Below are positions 42,923 through 52,127 of a stretch of DNA of 64,000 nt, piece after piece. Origin of the DNA: Myxococcales bacterium (GTDB lineage Bacteria > Myxococcota_A > Polyangia > Polyangiales > JADJMO01); assembly GCA_016709545.1 (NCBI GenBank), contig JADJMO010000029.1, positions 32,414 through 96,413 on the forward strand. Direction: 5' to 3'. Numbering within the stretch: the stretch's first letter is position 1; every line of letters starts with the position of its first letter. Under the pieces are notes generated by a model. It was not told where the DNA came from. It saw only the letters and a program-made list of their open reading frames with translations, and ran no database searches. The position numbers were made by a program, and so were the translations under genes.

Positions 42923-44713
42923 TTGGCCGCAGCTCCGCCCACCCCGCCCTCGCCGCCCGGCTCGCCGGACAGCAAGAGAGGCTCCTCCGGGCCCCAGAAC
43001 CCCTCTCCTGGACCAGGCTCAGGCGGGGCGTCGGGCCCGCAGGAACAGGAGGTCACGCGCGCCAGCGGCCCGTCCCAGGGACCGAGCCGTGAGAGCCGCG
43101 ATCGCACCACGACCACGACCCTCGGCGACGCGAACGCGCCGCAGATGTTCGGGCGCTACGCGCTCTACGGCGAGATCGCGCGCGGCGGCATGGCGACCGT
43201 CCACTTCGGCCGCCTCGTCGGCCCGGTGGGCTTCTCGCGCACCGTGGCCATCAAGCGCCTGCACCCGCAGTTCGCCGCCGACGAGGAGTTCGTCGGCATG
43301 TTCCTCGACGAGGCGCGGCTCGCGGCCCGCATCCAGCACCCGAACGTCGTGCAGACGGTCGACGTGGTGGCCGGCGAGGGCGAGCTCATGCTCGTGATGG
43401 AGTACGTGCAGGGCGAGTCGCTCTCCCGCATCCTCACGGCGCTGCGCCACGCCAACGAGCGCGTGCCCTACCGCGTCGCGGGCGCGATCATCAACGGCAT
43501 CCTCGTCGGCCTGCACGCCGCGCACGAGGCCAAGAACGAGCGCGGTGAGCCGCTCGGCATCGTCCACCGCGACATGTCCCCGCAGAACGTGCTCGTCGGG
43601 TCCGACGGTGTCGTGCGCGTGTTCGACTTCGGCGTGGCCAAGGCCCACGGTCGCATCCAGGACACCCGCGAGGGCATCTTCAAGGGCAAGCTCGCCTACG
43701 CCTCGCCCGAGCAGCTCATGGGGCAGGATCTCGACCGGCGCCTCGACATCTACGCCGCGAGCGTCATCCTCTGGGAGATCGTCTGCGGTCGGCGCATGTT
43801 CAAGGCCGACAACGAGATGCAGCTGTTCCACATGGTGCGCGAGGGCCAGATCGACCCGCCCTCTCGCTACACGGCCGACCTCCCCCCGGGGCTCGAGCCG
43901 ATCATCCTCCGCGGCCTCGCCACCGACCCGAACTTCCGCTGGGGCTCGGCGCGCGAGATGGCCATCGCGCTCGAGGAGGTGCTCCCCCACGCGAGCGCGC
44001 GCGAGGTGGCCGAGTGGGTCAACCGCATCGCCTCCAACGCGCTGAAGAAGCGCGCCACCATCGTCGAGGAGATCGACCGCAGCGGCCCGATGACCGACAG
44101 CGGCGTGCGCGACCTCTTGCCCACCCTGGTGCGCGGCGCCACGAGCTCGCGCCCGGGCATCGGGAACAACCCGGGGCCGAACTCCGACCGCAACTCCGTG
44201 CCGGGCACCCAGGTCTCCACGCTGCCCGCCGTCGCGGTCGATCGCTCGGCGCCCCCCGTCGACAACACCCAGGCGCAGGAGAAGCGGCGCGGTCGCGCGC
44301 TCGTCTTCGTCGCGCTGCTCGTGCTGATCTCGGCGTTCGGCGGCGTGCTGCTCGCGCTGACCAAGCCCTGGGAGACCAAGACCGACAAGGTCGAGGCCAA
44401 GAAGGAAGAGAAGAAAGAAGACAAGGCGAGCTCGAAGCAGGCCAAGAAGTCGAGCGGCGACGACGACGACAAGAAGGTCGTGAACGCGCCGCCCGAGCCG
44501 CCGAAGTCCGCGGAGCCGAGCACCCAGCCCAAGATCGACCCGCCGAAGCCGGGGCTCGTCGTGCCGCCGAAGCCGTTCGTTCCGCCGACGCCTGGCTCGA
44601 GCGCCGCCCCGAAGCCCAGCGCCTCGGCGCCCCCTCCACCCGTCAACAACTGCAATCCGCCCTTCACCATCGACGCGGATGGCATCCGCCACCCCAAGCC
44701 GGAGTGCATGTGA
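42923..44713 (+). CDS. Membrane-anchored Ser/Thr protein kinase (STK/Pkn type)
   Basis: The kinase domain is complete: Gly loop GEIARGGMATVHFGRL, VAIKRL lysine, IVHRDMSPQNVLV catalytic loop (with Met-Ser instead of the common Leu-Lys), VFDFGVAKAH, and SPEQLMGQDLDRRLDIYAA. After a linker, one transmembrane helix (VFVALLVLISAFGGVLLAL) leads to a periplasmic Lys/Pro-rich tail ending CNPPFTIDADGIRHPKPECM. The start is uncertain: TTG 42923 follows a TAGACT hexamer by 14 nt, while an in-frame GTG at 42812 would add a Pro-rich tail of 37 residues. It overlaps the PEGA gene and is divergent from an ECF sigma factor. Substrates are unknown. Confidence 0.9.
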   Translation: MAAAPPTPPSPPGSPDSKRGSSGPQNPSPGPGSGGASGPQEQEVTRASGPSQGPSRESRDRTTTTTLGDANAPQMFGRYALYGEIARGGMATVHFGRLVGPVGFSRTVAIKRLHPQFAADEEFVGMFLDEARLAARIQHPNVVQTVDVVAGEGELMLVMEYVQGESLSRILTALRHANERVPYRVAGAIINGILVGLHAAHEAKNERGEPLGIVHRDMSPQNVLVGSDGVVRVFDFGVAKAHGRIQDTREGIFKGKLAYASPEQLMGQDLDRRLDIYAASVILWEIVCGRRMFKADNEMQLFHMVREGQIDPPSRYTADLPPGLEPIILRGLATDPNFRWGSAREMAIALEEVLPHASAREVAEWVNRIASNALKKRATIVEEIDRSGPMTDSGVRDLLPTLVRGATSSRPGIGNNPGPNSDRNSVPGTQVSTLPAVAVDRSAPPVDNTQAQEKRRGRALVFVALLVLISAFGGVLLALTKPWETKTDKVEAKKEEKKEDKASSKQAKKSSGDDDDKKVVNAPPEPPKSAEPSTQPKIDPPKPGLVVPPKPFVPPTPGSSAAPKPSASAPPPPVNNCNPPFTIDADGIRHPKPECM

Positions 44714-45621
44714 ACACCTCTCTTCGCTCACCCTCGCGTCGCCCGCTGGCTGCCCTGCTCGTCGTGAGCTTGCTCGGCCCCACCGTCGTCGCGCCGACCC
44801 TGCTCGCTCCGCGGACCGCGTACGCGGCGGACAAGCAGGCGTGCATCGCCGGCTACGAGGCCACCCAGAAGCTCAAGAAGGACGGCAAGCTCTCGGAGGC
44901 GCGCAAGCAGGCGCTCGTCTGCGCGCAGGACGGCTGCCCGAGCGCGCTGCGCGACGAGTGCGCGGGCTGGGCGGTCGAGCTCGAGAAGGCCATGCCCTCG
45001 ATCGTGATCGTGGTGACCGACGCCGACGGCAAGGACGTCACCGACGCCACGATCTACCTCGACGGCGTGAAGGTCACCATCGACGGCAAGGCGTTCCCGG
45101 TCGACCCGGGCACGCACAAGGTCCGCGTCGAGCGCGAAGGCGTCGCCACCCTCGAGCAAGACGTGGTCGCGCACGAGGGCGCCAAGGGCAAGGTCGTCAC
45201 GCTCAAGTTCGGCAAGGGCGACAAGAAGGCCGACCCGGTGAAGCCCGATCCCGACCCCACGCCGCCCAAGGTCGAGGACCACCCGACGCCGGTCGCCACG
45301 TGGGTGCTGCTCGGGGTCGGCGTCGCGGGGCTCGCGGGCTTCGGCGTCTTCGCGCTCTCGGGCTCCTCGAAGAAGCAGGCCCTCGACGACTCCAACTGCA
45401 AGCCAGCCTGCGCGCAGGGCGACGTCGACGCGGCCAAGCGCAGCTTCTTGCTGGCCGACGTCTCGCTCGGCGTCGGGCTCGTCTCGATCGGCGTGGCCAT
45501 CGCGCTCTACGCGACGCGTGGCCCTTCGGAGAAGCCCGCCGAGCCCAAGGCGGGCGCGTGGAAGCTCGACGTCGGCGCGACCCCCAAGGGCGGCGTCGCC
45601 GCGTTCACGATCGCGTTCTAG
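44710..45621 (+). CDS. Exported PEGA-type protein coupled to the kinase
   Basis: Protein of 303 residues from GTG 44710, overlapping the kinase stop by 4 nt. Signal peptide (PLAALLVVSLLGPTVVAPTL, cleavage after AYAA). A helical Cys-containing region follows (ACIAGYEATQKLKKDGKLSE), then a PEGA-like beta domain (IYLDGVKVTIDGKAFPVDPG, THKVRVEREG), and two transmembrane helices (TWVLLGVGVAGLAGFGVFAL; VSLGVGLVSIGVAIALY). Kinase-PEGA pairs are frequent in this phylum, where the PEGA part probably lies in the periplasm. The exact role is inferred from coupling only. Confidence 0.8.
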   Translation: MNTSLRSPSRRPLAALLVVSLLGPTVVAPTLLAPRTAYAADKQACIAGYEATQKLKKDGKLSEARKQALVCAQDGCPSALRDECAGWAVELEKAMPSIVIVVTDADGKDVTDATIYLDGVKVTIDGKAFPVDPGTHKVRVEREGVATLEQDVVAHEGAKGKVVTLKFGKGDKKADPVKPDPDPTPPKVEDHPTPVATWVLLGVGVAGLAGFGVFALSGSSKKQALDDSNCKPACAQGDVDAAKRSFLLADVSLGVGLVSIGVAIALYATRGPSEKPAEPKAGAWKLDVGATPKGGVAAFTIAF

Positions 45622-45636
45622 CCGCCTCTGAGAATG

Positions 45637-45666
45637 CCCCCGGGCTGAAGCGCTTCAGCCCGGGGG
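45637..45666. terminator. Perfect 30-bp palindrome, bidirectional terminator
   Basis: CCCCCGGGCTGAAGC and its exact reverse complement abut with no spacer, between the convergent PEGA and deacetylase genes. There is no clear U tract on either side. Confidence 0.6.
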
Positions 45667-45673
45667 ACACGTT

Positions 45674-46585
45674 CTAAGCGCTGAAAGCCTCGGCGGCGGC
45701 GTCGAGCGTGACGAAGGTGTAGCCGGCGGCGCGCAGGTCCTCGACGATCGCGCGCAGCACCGCGCGCTTGGTCGCGACCGGGACCGCGAGGTCGCGCTGG
45801 GTCGGTGCGAGATCGGCGAGGCCGTCGTGCGCGTCGAGCACGTCGATCCCGTGCAGCTCGAGGTTCACGAGCGGCTCGCCGCGCACCATCCTGGTGAGCA
45901 CGCGCGCGCCGGCGACGCCGGCCAGCATCAGCGACGTGCCGATGTAGGGCAGACGCAGGCCGCGGGTGACCTGGATCGGGAGCTCGAGCAGGCCGTCGCC
46001 CCGGCGGTGGTAGGGGGTGCCCACGTGGTAGGGGCGCGTCGGCGCGGTGAGCACCCACGGCGTGTCGACGACGGAGCGGCTCGGGCGGCCGCGTATCTTG
46101 TAGCTGGCGATCGCCGCGTCCTTCACCGCCATGTACATCGGGCAGGGGAACACCGAGCTGTCCCACCGGTAGCCGAGCAGCGGCAGCAGCGAGAACAGCT
46201 CGTCGGTGATCGTGTAGCCGGGCGCGCGGAACCCGCGGGGGCGCTGCCCGGTGGCGCGCTCGATCGACACGGTGCCCTCGTCGATCTCGCGCGCGATCGT
46301 CTGGCGGTCGCGGCGCGTGAGGTCGTAGAGGTGGGACTGGGTGTGGTTGCCGATCGAGTGGCCCTCGGCCACGGCGGCCCGGAGGGCGCTCGCCGAGCTC
46401 GGGCGCGCGAGGTCCTGGCCCACCGCGAACAGGGTCAGCGGTACGCCGAGCTCGGCCGCGAGCTCGCGCAGCCGGGGGACGGCGACGTCGTAGACCTTGG
46501 CCTCGGACTCGGCCGGAGCGACGCGCCCGTGGATCGCGTAGTAGTTCGGGATCTCGTCCAGATCGACGCTGATCGCAGCGAGCAT
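45674..46585 (-). CDS. Polysaccharide deacetylase family protein
   Basis: About 303 residues from ATG 46585. NodB-type motifs: ISVDLDEI (first Asp pair region), LTLFAVGQ, the zinc motif HSIGNHTQSH (H-x3-H), and GFRAPGYTIT (Arg-Ala-Pro motif). A late ELHGIDVLD segment supplies the last His. The family removes N- or O-acetyl groups from polysaccharides such as peptidoglycan or exopolysaccharide. No clear signal peptide is seen, so the location is uncertain. TACCAG lies 14 nt before this start; an ATG at 46630 in frame is the alternative. The first metal motif has DLDE where DDG or DVD is common. Confidence 0.8.
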   Translation of the reverse strand: MLAAISVDLDEIPNYYAIHGRVAPAESEAKVYDVAVPRLRELAAELGVPLTLFAVGQDLARPSSASALRAAVAEGHSIGNHTQSHLYDLTRRDRQTIAREIDEGTVSIERATGQRPRGFRAPGYTITDELFSLLPLLGYRWDSSVFPCPMYMAVKDAAIASYKIRGRPSRSVVDTPWVLTAPTRPYHVGTPYHRRGDGLLELPIQVTRGLRLPYIGTSLMLAGVAGARVLTRMVRGEPLVNLELHGIDVLDAHDGLADLAPTQRDLAVPVATKRAVLRAIVEDLRAAGYTFVTLDAAAEAFSA

Positions 46586-46674
46586 TTCCCGGTCTGGTAG
46601 CACGAATGTCGGGCCTCTGCGGGCGACCATCGCCGCGCTTGCGGAAGCCGAGCGCGCGATCGACCATGCGGCCC

Positions 46675-47312
46675 ATGGACAAGATCGCGGTCATCGGGTC
46701 GGGGCAGGTCGGGCAGGTGCTGGCGGACGGGTTCCTGAAGCACGGCCACGAGGTGGTGCGCGGCACACGCGAGCCGAGCAAGCTCGCCGAGTGGAAGGCC
46801 GGCGCGGGAGCGAAGGCGTCGGTCGGCACGTTCGCGGAGGCGGCGAAGTTCGGCGACGTGGTCGTGCTCGCGGTGAAGGGCACCGCGGCCGAGGAGGCCG
46901 TCGCGCTGTGCGAGGGCGGGCTCGACGGCAAGCTCGTGCTCGACGCGACCAACCCCATCGCGAACGCGCCGCCGGTCAACGGCGTCATCCAGTTCTTCAC
47001 CGGGCCCAACGAGTCGCTGATGGAGCGCCTGCAGAGCGCGCGCCCGCGGCGCACTTCGTGAAGGCGTTCTCGAGCGTGGGCAACGCGCTGATGGTGAACC
47101 CCGAGCTCGAGGCCAAGCCGAGCATGTTCATCTGCGGCAACGACGCGGGCGCCAAGGAACAGACCCGGGCGATCCTCACCACCCTCGGGTGGGAGACCGA
47201 GGACTGCGGCGCGGTCGAGGCGGCGCGCGCGATCGAGCCGCTCTGCATGCTGTGGTGCATCCCCGGCTTCCTGCGCAACGACTGGCGCCACGCCTACCGC
47301 GTGCTGCGCTAG
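46675..47312 (+). CDS. NADP-binding (F420-dependent-reductase-type) oxidoreductase, frameshifted
   Basis: About 212 residues after correction. The first part MDKIAVIGSGQVGQVLADGF has the GxGxxG dinucleotide-binding loop and a Thr-Arg segment (VVRGTREPSK) typical of the NADP_oxidored/NPD family, followed by DVVVLAVKGTAAEEA and LVLDATNPIANAPP. Near 47030-47045 the frame changes; restoring one base in the CGCGCGCCCGCGG run gives AHFVKAFSSVGNALM, GWETEDCGAVEAARAIEPLC and a normal end at 47312. Both halves are conserved-looking, so recent error or mutation is likely. The substrate is unknown. An ATG at 46666 is an alternative start. Confidence 0.75.
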
Positions 47313-47341
47313 TCGCACTCCCACGTCCAGCGCCGGCGGGG

Positions 47342-49540
47342 CTAGCGCCGGCGGAGGAACGACGGGGCCCACCAGTTCGCGTCGCCGAAGAGGCGCATGG
47401 TGGCGGGCACGACGAGCGTGCGCACGAGCGTGGCGTCGAGGGCGACCGCGAGGGCCATGCCGAGACCGATGGCCTGGATCAGCACCACGCGCGCCATCGC
47501 GAAGGCCGCGAACACGACGACCATGATCACCGCGGCGCTCGTGATGAGCGGCGCGCTCTTGGCGAGGCCCTCCGCCACGGCGCGCCGGTTGTCGCCCGAG
47601 TGGTCCCACTCCTCCTGCATGCGCGTGAGGAGGAGCACCTCGTAGTCCATGGAGAGGCCGAACACGAGGCAGAACAGGAGCACCGGCAGCACGGGCTCGA
47701 TCGGCCCCGGCGTGAAGCGCAGCACCGACGAGAGGTGGCCCCGCTGGAACACCCACACGAGCGCGCCGAACGACGCGGTGATCGAGAGCACGTTCATCAC
47801 CACCGCCTTGAGCGGCAGCAGCACCGAGCGCAGCGCGAAGAGGAGCACGACGAAGGTCATGCCCATGACGAAGCCCACCGTGCGTGGCGTGCGCTGCTTC
47901 ACGTACTCGAAGAGATCGAGGTCCACGGCGGTGCGCCCGGTGACGACGAGGCGACCGTCGCCGACGAGCGGGCTCGCACGCAGGCCCTTCACGAGCGCGC
48001 GCGTCTCCTCCGACGCCGGCGGGTGCGTGCTGCGGACGGTGACCAGCACGGTCGTCGGGCCGACCATGGCCGTGATCATGCCGACGAGCTCGGGGGGCAT
48101 GGCCGCCCGAGGCGCGCCGAGGAGCTGCGCCTCGAGCTCTTTGGGGACGCGGGGGTCGAAGGCCACCGGCGCGTCCACGCGGAGCACGCCGGGGCGCGCG
48201 CGGGTCGTGGTGACGAGGTCGTGCAGCGCGCCGAGCCGCGGGGCCTCGAGGGGGTTGCCGGGGAACTGCACGAGCACGACGATCGGGCTCGGATCCTGGC
48301 CCGGGAAGCCCTTCGCGAGCTCGTCGTAGCCCTTGCGCGCCTCGGTCGTCGTGGGCAACACCGTGACGTCGGAGTTGGCGGTGCGGATGCCGAAGAACGG
48401 CAGGCCCGCGGCGACGAGCAGGGCGAGCGTCGGCAGGAGCACGAGCACGGGGTGCTCCATCACGCGCGCGGCGACCTTGCGGTAGAACGGCGACTCCGAC
48501 GAGACCTTCACGAGCGGGATCCGCAGCCGATCGACGCGCGGTCCGAGGACGCCGAGCAGCGCGGGCAGCGAGGTGAGCGCGAACAGCACCGAGAGCGCGA
48601 CCACGATCGCCGCGGCGATGCCGATCACGTCGAGGAACATGCCGCGGTAGAACAGGAGCCCGGCGAGGCCGATGGTGACCGCGAGGCCGGCGAACGCCAC
48701 CGCCCGGCCCGACGTGGCGACGGCCGCGACGACGGCTTCTTCCGTGCTCGCGCCGCGGGCCAGCTCCTCGCGGAAGCGGCTCACGATGAACAGCGAGTAG
48801 TCGATGGCGACGCCGAGCCCGATGAGGGTCACCACGTTCATCGCGTAGGGCGACACGTGGGTCAGGCGCGACAGCGTGAAGAGCGCGGCGACGCCGCCGA
48901 GCACGGCGAAGAGGCCGACCCCCACCGGAAGGAGCGTGGCGACCACGCTGCCGAACACCGCGAGCAGCACGAACGCGGTCAGCGGCACGCTGATCAGCTC
49001 GGCCTTCACGAGGTCTTGCTCGAGCACCCGGTTGAAGTCTTCTTGCTCGGCGAGGGGCCCGGTCGCGAGCACCGAGAGCACGCGCGGCTTCACCTTGGCG
49101 CGCAGATCGGCGTAGCTCGGGCCGGCCTTCTGCAGGTCGTCCTTCAGCCACACCTCGACGATCGCGCCGTGACCGTCGGCGGACATCCGCGCGGCGGCGA
49201 GGGCGGGGGGCAGGGCGCGCGGCGGGATCACGGCGGCAACGCGCGGGTCCCTGGCGAGCTCGCCGATCGCGCCCAGGAGATCGGCCTGGAACTCGGCGTC
49301 GGCGGCGAGCAGCGTCTTGCTCTGGAAGACCAGCTGGAACGAGCTCTTGCCCGGGCGCGGGAGCTCGCGCTCCAGCAGCGTGAGGGCGCGCACGGACTCG
49401 ACGTCGGCGGTGATGACGGCGGAGAGCGTGCCACCCCGCACCACGAGCAACGCGCTGACGGCGAGCACGAGGACGCTCGTCACGAGGACGGCCACGCGCC
49501 TCCGGAACACGAACCGACCCCAGGCGGCGAAGACCGACAC
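47342..49540 (-). CDS. MMPL-family RND transporter
   Basis: Protein of 732 residues from GTG 49540. Two repeats of one transmembrane segment plus periplasmic domain plus five segments are visible. The MMPL signatures GLGVAIDYSLFIVSRFREEL (near 285) and VFGLSMDYEVLLLTRMQEEW (near 625) hold the paired Asp-Tyr of the proton relay. Such exporters move lipids, hopanoids or lipid-linked compounds across the inner membrane (compare HpnN and mycobacterial MmpL). The cargo is not known. TATCGT sits exactly 12 nt upstream of the GTG, supporting this start. Divergent from the TerB-like gene. Confidence 0.9.
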   Translation of the reverse strand: MSVFAAWGRFVFRRRVAVLVTSVLVLAVSALLVVRGGTLSAVITADVESVRALTLLERELPRPGKSSFQLVFQSKTLLAADAEFQADLLGAIGELARDPRVAAVIPPRALPPALAAARMSADGHGAIVEVWLKDDLQKAGPSYADLRAKVKPRVLSVLATGPLAEQEDFNRVLEQDLVKAELISVPLTAFVLLAVFGSVVATLLPVGVGLFAVLGGVAALFTLSRLTHVSPYAMNVVTLIGLGVAIDYSLFIVSRFREELARGASTEEAVVAAVATSGRAVAFAGLAVTIGLAGLLFYRGMFLDVIGIAAAIVVALSVLFALTSLPALLGVLGPRVDRLRIPLVKVSSESPFYRKVAARVMEHPVLVLLPTLALLVAAGLPFFGIRTANSDVTVLPTTTEARKGYDELAKGFPGQDPSPIVVLVQFPGNPLEAPRLGALHDLVTTTRARPGVLRVDAPVAFDPRVPKELEAQLLGAPRAAMPPELVGMITAMVGPTTVLVTVRSTHPPASEETRALVKGLRASPLVGDGRLVVTGRTAVDLDLFEYVKQRTPRTVGFVMGMTFVVLLFALRSVLLPLKAVVMNVLSITASFGALVWVFQRGHLSSVLRFTPGPIEPVLPVLLFCLVFGLSMDYEVLLLTRMQEEWDHSGDNRRAVAEGLAKSAPLITSAAVIMVVVFAAFAMARVVLIQAIGLGMALAVALDATLVRTLVVPATMRLFGDANWWAPSFLRRR

Positions 49541-49546
49541 GGCCGA

Positions 49547-49552
49547 ACGATA
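49547..49552 (-). promoter_or_regulatory. -10-like hexamer of the MMPL gene
   Basis: TATCGT on the minus strand, exactly 12 nt before the GTG at 49540. Confidence 0.45.
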
Positions 49553-49582
49553 CCGGTCGCCCGAACCGTTTGCATTCTGTGA

Positions 49583-49588
49583 TACGCC
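49583..49588 (+). promoter_or_regulatory. -10-like hexamer of the TerB-like gene
   Basis: TACGCC in the context GATACGCC, exactly 12 nt before the ATG at 49595. Confidence 0.4.
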
Positions 49589-49594
49589 CGGTGG

Positions 49595-50055
49595 ATGGCC
49601 AAGCTCTCCAAGGACGTCTTCCTCGCCCTCGCCGCCATCGGCTGGGCCGACGGTCAGCTCGACCCCAACGAGGCCGCGGGCATCCTGCGCGCCGCGAAGG
49701 AGGAGGGCCTCGACGGCGCCGCGCTCGCCGAGGTGGAGGCCGCCACCAAGACCAAGCGCGAGCTCACCACCATCGATCGCAAGGGCTCTCGGCGGTCGAG
49801 CGCACGTTCGTCTATGCGACGGCGATCTGGCTCGCGCGCATCGACGGCTTCGTCGACCCGGGCGAGCGCGAGGCGCTGCACAAGCTCGGGCACCTGCTGC
49901 ACATCCCCGACCGGGTGCGGACCGAGGCGAGCGCCGCGGCCCTCGAGGTCGCCCAGAGTTCGGGCGACAAGCCGGACAAGTACGATCTCGGCAAGCTCCG
50001 CGAGCGCGTGGCCGACCGCCTCGACGCGCTCGCCAAGCACCTCGCCGAGGAGTAG
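49595..50055 (+). CDS. TerB-like protein, frameshifted
   Basis: About 153 residues after correction. The helical bundle starts MAKLSKDVFLALAAIGWADG with QLDPNEAAGIL, and after the shift continues ERTFVYATAIWLARIDGFVD, PGEREALHKLGHLLHIP. The paired 'WADG..DPNE' and 'IDGFVDPGE' acidic repeats are characteristic of TerB/TerB-N-like metal-binding bundles, first found in tellurite resistance. One C is missing after GGG at about 49786 (GGCTCTCGG for GGCCTCTCGG). Cytosolic; function unknown. It is followed 11 nt later by a thiolase gene. Confidence 0.7.
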
Positions 50056-50066
50056 AAACGCGGGCC

Positions 50067-51290
50067 ATGACGCCCACCCTGGTCCAGAGGTCCGTCTTCG
50101 TCGTCGACGCCGTCCGCACCCCGATCGGCCGCTACCGTGGGAGCCTCGCCGAGGTGCGCCCCGACGACCTCGCGGCCCACGTGCTCCGCGCGGTGCTCGA
50201 CCGCAACGCCGCCCTCGCGCCCGAGGTCAGCGAGGTGGTGTTCGGCGCGACCAACCAGGGAGGCGAGGACAACCGCAACGTGGCGCGCATGGCCGTGCTG
50301 CTCGCGGGGCTGCCCTACGAGGTGCCCGCCGTCACGGTGAACCGCCTGTGTGGCAGCGGCCTCGAGGCGGTCAACCGCGCGGCGATGGCCATCGCGGTCG
50401 GCGACGCCGAGGTGGTGGTCGCCGGCGGCGTCGAGTCGATGACCCGCGCGCCCTTCTCGATGCCCAAGGCCACCGAGGCCTTCGACCGCACGCCGCCGCC
50501 CATCTGGGACACGACGATCGGCTGGCGCTACCCGAACCCGCGCATGCAGGCGCGCTTCTCGCTCGACTCCATGGGCGAGACCGCGGAGAACGTCGCCGCG
50601 AAGTGGGGCATCACCCGCGAGGAGCAGGACGCCTTCTCAATCGAGTCGCAGCGCCGCGCGGTCGCCGCGTGGAAGGCCGGCGACTTCGCCGCCGAGGTGG
50701 TGCCGGTCACGCTCTCGCCCAAGAAGAAGGGCGAGCCTGCGCCGGTGTTCGAGAAGGACGAGTGCCCGCGCGACGACACGACGCTCGAGAAGCTCGCCAA
50801 GCTCCCCACGGTGTTCAGGAAGAGCGGCACGGTCACCGCCGGCAACAGCTCCCCCATCAACGACGGCAGCGCGGCGGTGCTCCTCGCGAGCGAGGAGGCG
50901 GTGCGTCGCCACGGGCTGTCGCCGCTCGCACGAGTCGTCTCGTTCGCGGTCGCCGGCGTCGAGCCGAACTTCATGGGTGAGGGGCCGATCCCCGCGACCA
51001 AGAAGGCCCTCGCGCGCGCGGGCTGGTCGATCGGCGATCTGGACCTCGTCGAGCTCAACGAGGCCTTCGCGGCGCAGTCGCTCGCGTGCCTGCGCGGCCT
51101 CGAGCTCGATCCGGGCAAGGTGAACGTGCAGGGCGGCGCGATCGCGCTCGGTCACCCGATCGGCTCCTCGGGGGCGCGCATCCTCGGCACGCTGGCCCAC
51201 GCGATGAAGCGTCGTGGGGCCAGGCGCGGCCTCGCGGCCCTGTGCATCGGCGTGGGGCAGGGCATCGCCACCCTGCTCGAAGCGCCGTGA
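50067..51290 (+). CDS. Thiolase family acetyl-CoA acyltransferase
   Basis: Protein of 407 residues from ATG 50067. Starts VFVVDAVRTPIGRYRGSLAE. The nucleophile Cys lies in NRLCGSGLEAVNRA (near 95), the second signature is NEAFAAQ, the catalytic His is in GGAIALGHPIGSSGARI, and the second Cys in CIGVGQGIA (usual CIGGGQG, a Gly to Val change). Enzymes of this type condense or cleave acyl-CoA: acetoacetyl-CoA, 3-oxoadipyl-CoA or fatty-acid beta-oxidation. The start and length resemble PcaF/acetyl-CoA acetyltransferases, but no pathway neighbours help decide. It overlaps the next gene by 1 nt. Confidence 0.9.
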   Translation: MTPTLVQRSVFVVDAVRTPIGRYRGSLAEVRPDDLAAHVLRAVLDRNAALAPEVSEVVFGATNQGGEDNRNVARMAVLLAGLPYEVPAVTVNRLCGSGLEAVNRAAMAIAVGDAEVVVAGGVESMTRAPFSMPKATEAFDRTPPPIWDTTIGWRYPNPRMQARFSLDSMGETAENVAAKWGITREEQDAFSIESQRRAVAAWKAGDFAAEVVPVTLSPKKKGEPAPVFEKDECPRDDTTLEKLAKLPTVFRKSGTVTAGNSSPINDGSAAVLLASEEAVRRHGLSPLARVVSFAVAGVEPNFMGEGPIPATKKALARAGWSIGDLDLVELNEAFAAQSLACLRGLELDPGKVNVQGGAIALGHPIGSSGARILGTLAHAMKRRGARRGLAALCIGVGQGIATLLEAP

Positions 51291-52123
51291 TGACCGGGCT
51301 CGCGCGGGAGCGAGAGGTCGCCGTCGCCGCCGCCGAGCGAGCGGCGCGCGCGATCATGGAGATCTACGAGAGCGGCTTCGCCGTGGACTACAAAGACGAC
51401 GCCCAGGACGACCCGGTCACCCACGCCGATCGGACGGGCAACGCGATCGTCGTCGACGCCCTGCGCGCGGCGTTCCCGGACGACGTCATCGTGGCGGAGG
51501 AGAGCGCGGTGCCCGCGGGGTTCGGCCGCTCCGAGCGCTGCTGGTTCGTCGATCCGCTCGACGGCACCAAGGAGTTCGTGGCGCGCAACGGCGAGTTCTG
51601 CGTCATGGTCGGGCTCGCCATCGCGGGGCGCGCGGCGCTCGGCGTGGTGGTCGCGCCGGCCCAGGACGGGGGCTACGTGCTGATCGGAGAGCCCGGCGTC
51701 GTCTCGGAGCGCAGGGACCGGCGGGGGAGCTCGCGGGTCACGGTCTCCACCACGTCCACGCCCGCCGACGCGCGCCTCCTCGTGAGCCGCTCGCGGACCC
51801 CGCCGAAGATCGGCGAGCTCGTGACGCGGCTCGGCGTGACGAGCGCGCGTCCGTGCGGGAGCGTCGGCGTGAAGATCGCGGAGCTGGCCCTCGATCACGC
51901 GGACGTCTACGTCCACGTCCCCGCGGGCCCGGGCAAGGGCGGCCCCAAGCTGTGGGACCTGTGCGCGCCCGAGGCCATCCTCGTGGCCGCCGGTGGACGT
52001 TTCACCGACATCCACGGAGCATCGATCCAGTATCAGTCCGGTCAAGTGGCCCACGATCTCGGGATCGTCGCGACCAATGGTCTGCTCCATTCCGCGGTGC
52101 TCGACGCGCTCGCCGACCTCTGA
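51290..52123 (+). CDS. cysQ: CysQ-like 3'(2'),5'-bisphosphate nucleotidase / inositol phosphatase family
   Basis: Protein of 277 residues from ATG 51290 (TGATG overlap). Metal-site motifs of the inositol monophosphatase fold are present: DPVTHADRTGN, VAEES, CWFVDPLDGTKEFVARNGEF and KLWDLCAPEAILVAAGG. The DPLDGTKEF form points to CysQ/BPNT1 enzymes, which clear adenosine 3',5'-bisphosphate from sulfate assimilation and sulfation. The thiolase next door is not in that pathway, so grouping may be opportunistic. Symbol given with moderate certainty. Confidence 0.8.
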   Translation: MTGLAREREVAVAAAERAARAIMEIYESGFAVDYKDDAQDDPVTHADRTGNAIVVDALRAAFPDDVIVAEESAVPAGFGRSERCWFVDPLDGTKEFVARNGEFCVMVGLAIAGRAALGVVVAPAQDGGYVLIGEPGVVSERRDRRGSSRVTVSTTSTPADARLLVSRSRTPPKIGELVTRLGVTSARPCGSVGVKIAELALDHADVYVHVPAGPGKGGPKLWDLCAPEAILVAAGGRFTDIHGASIQYQSGQVAHDLGIVATNGLLHSAVLDALADL

Positions 52124-52127
52124 GAGG

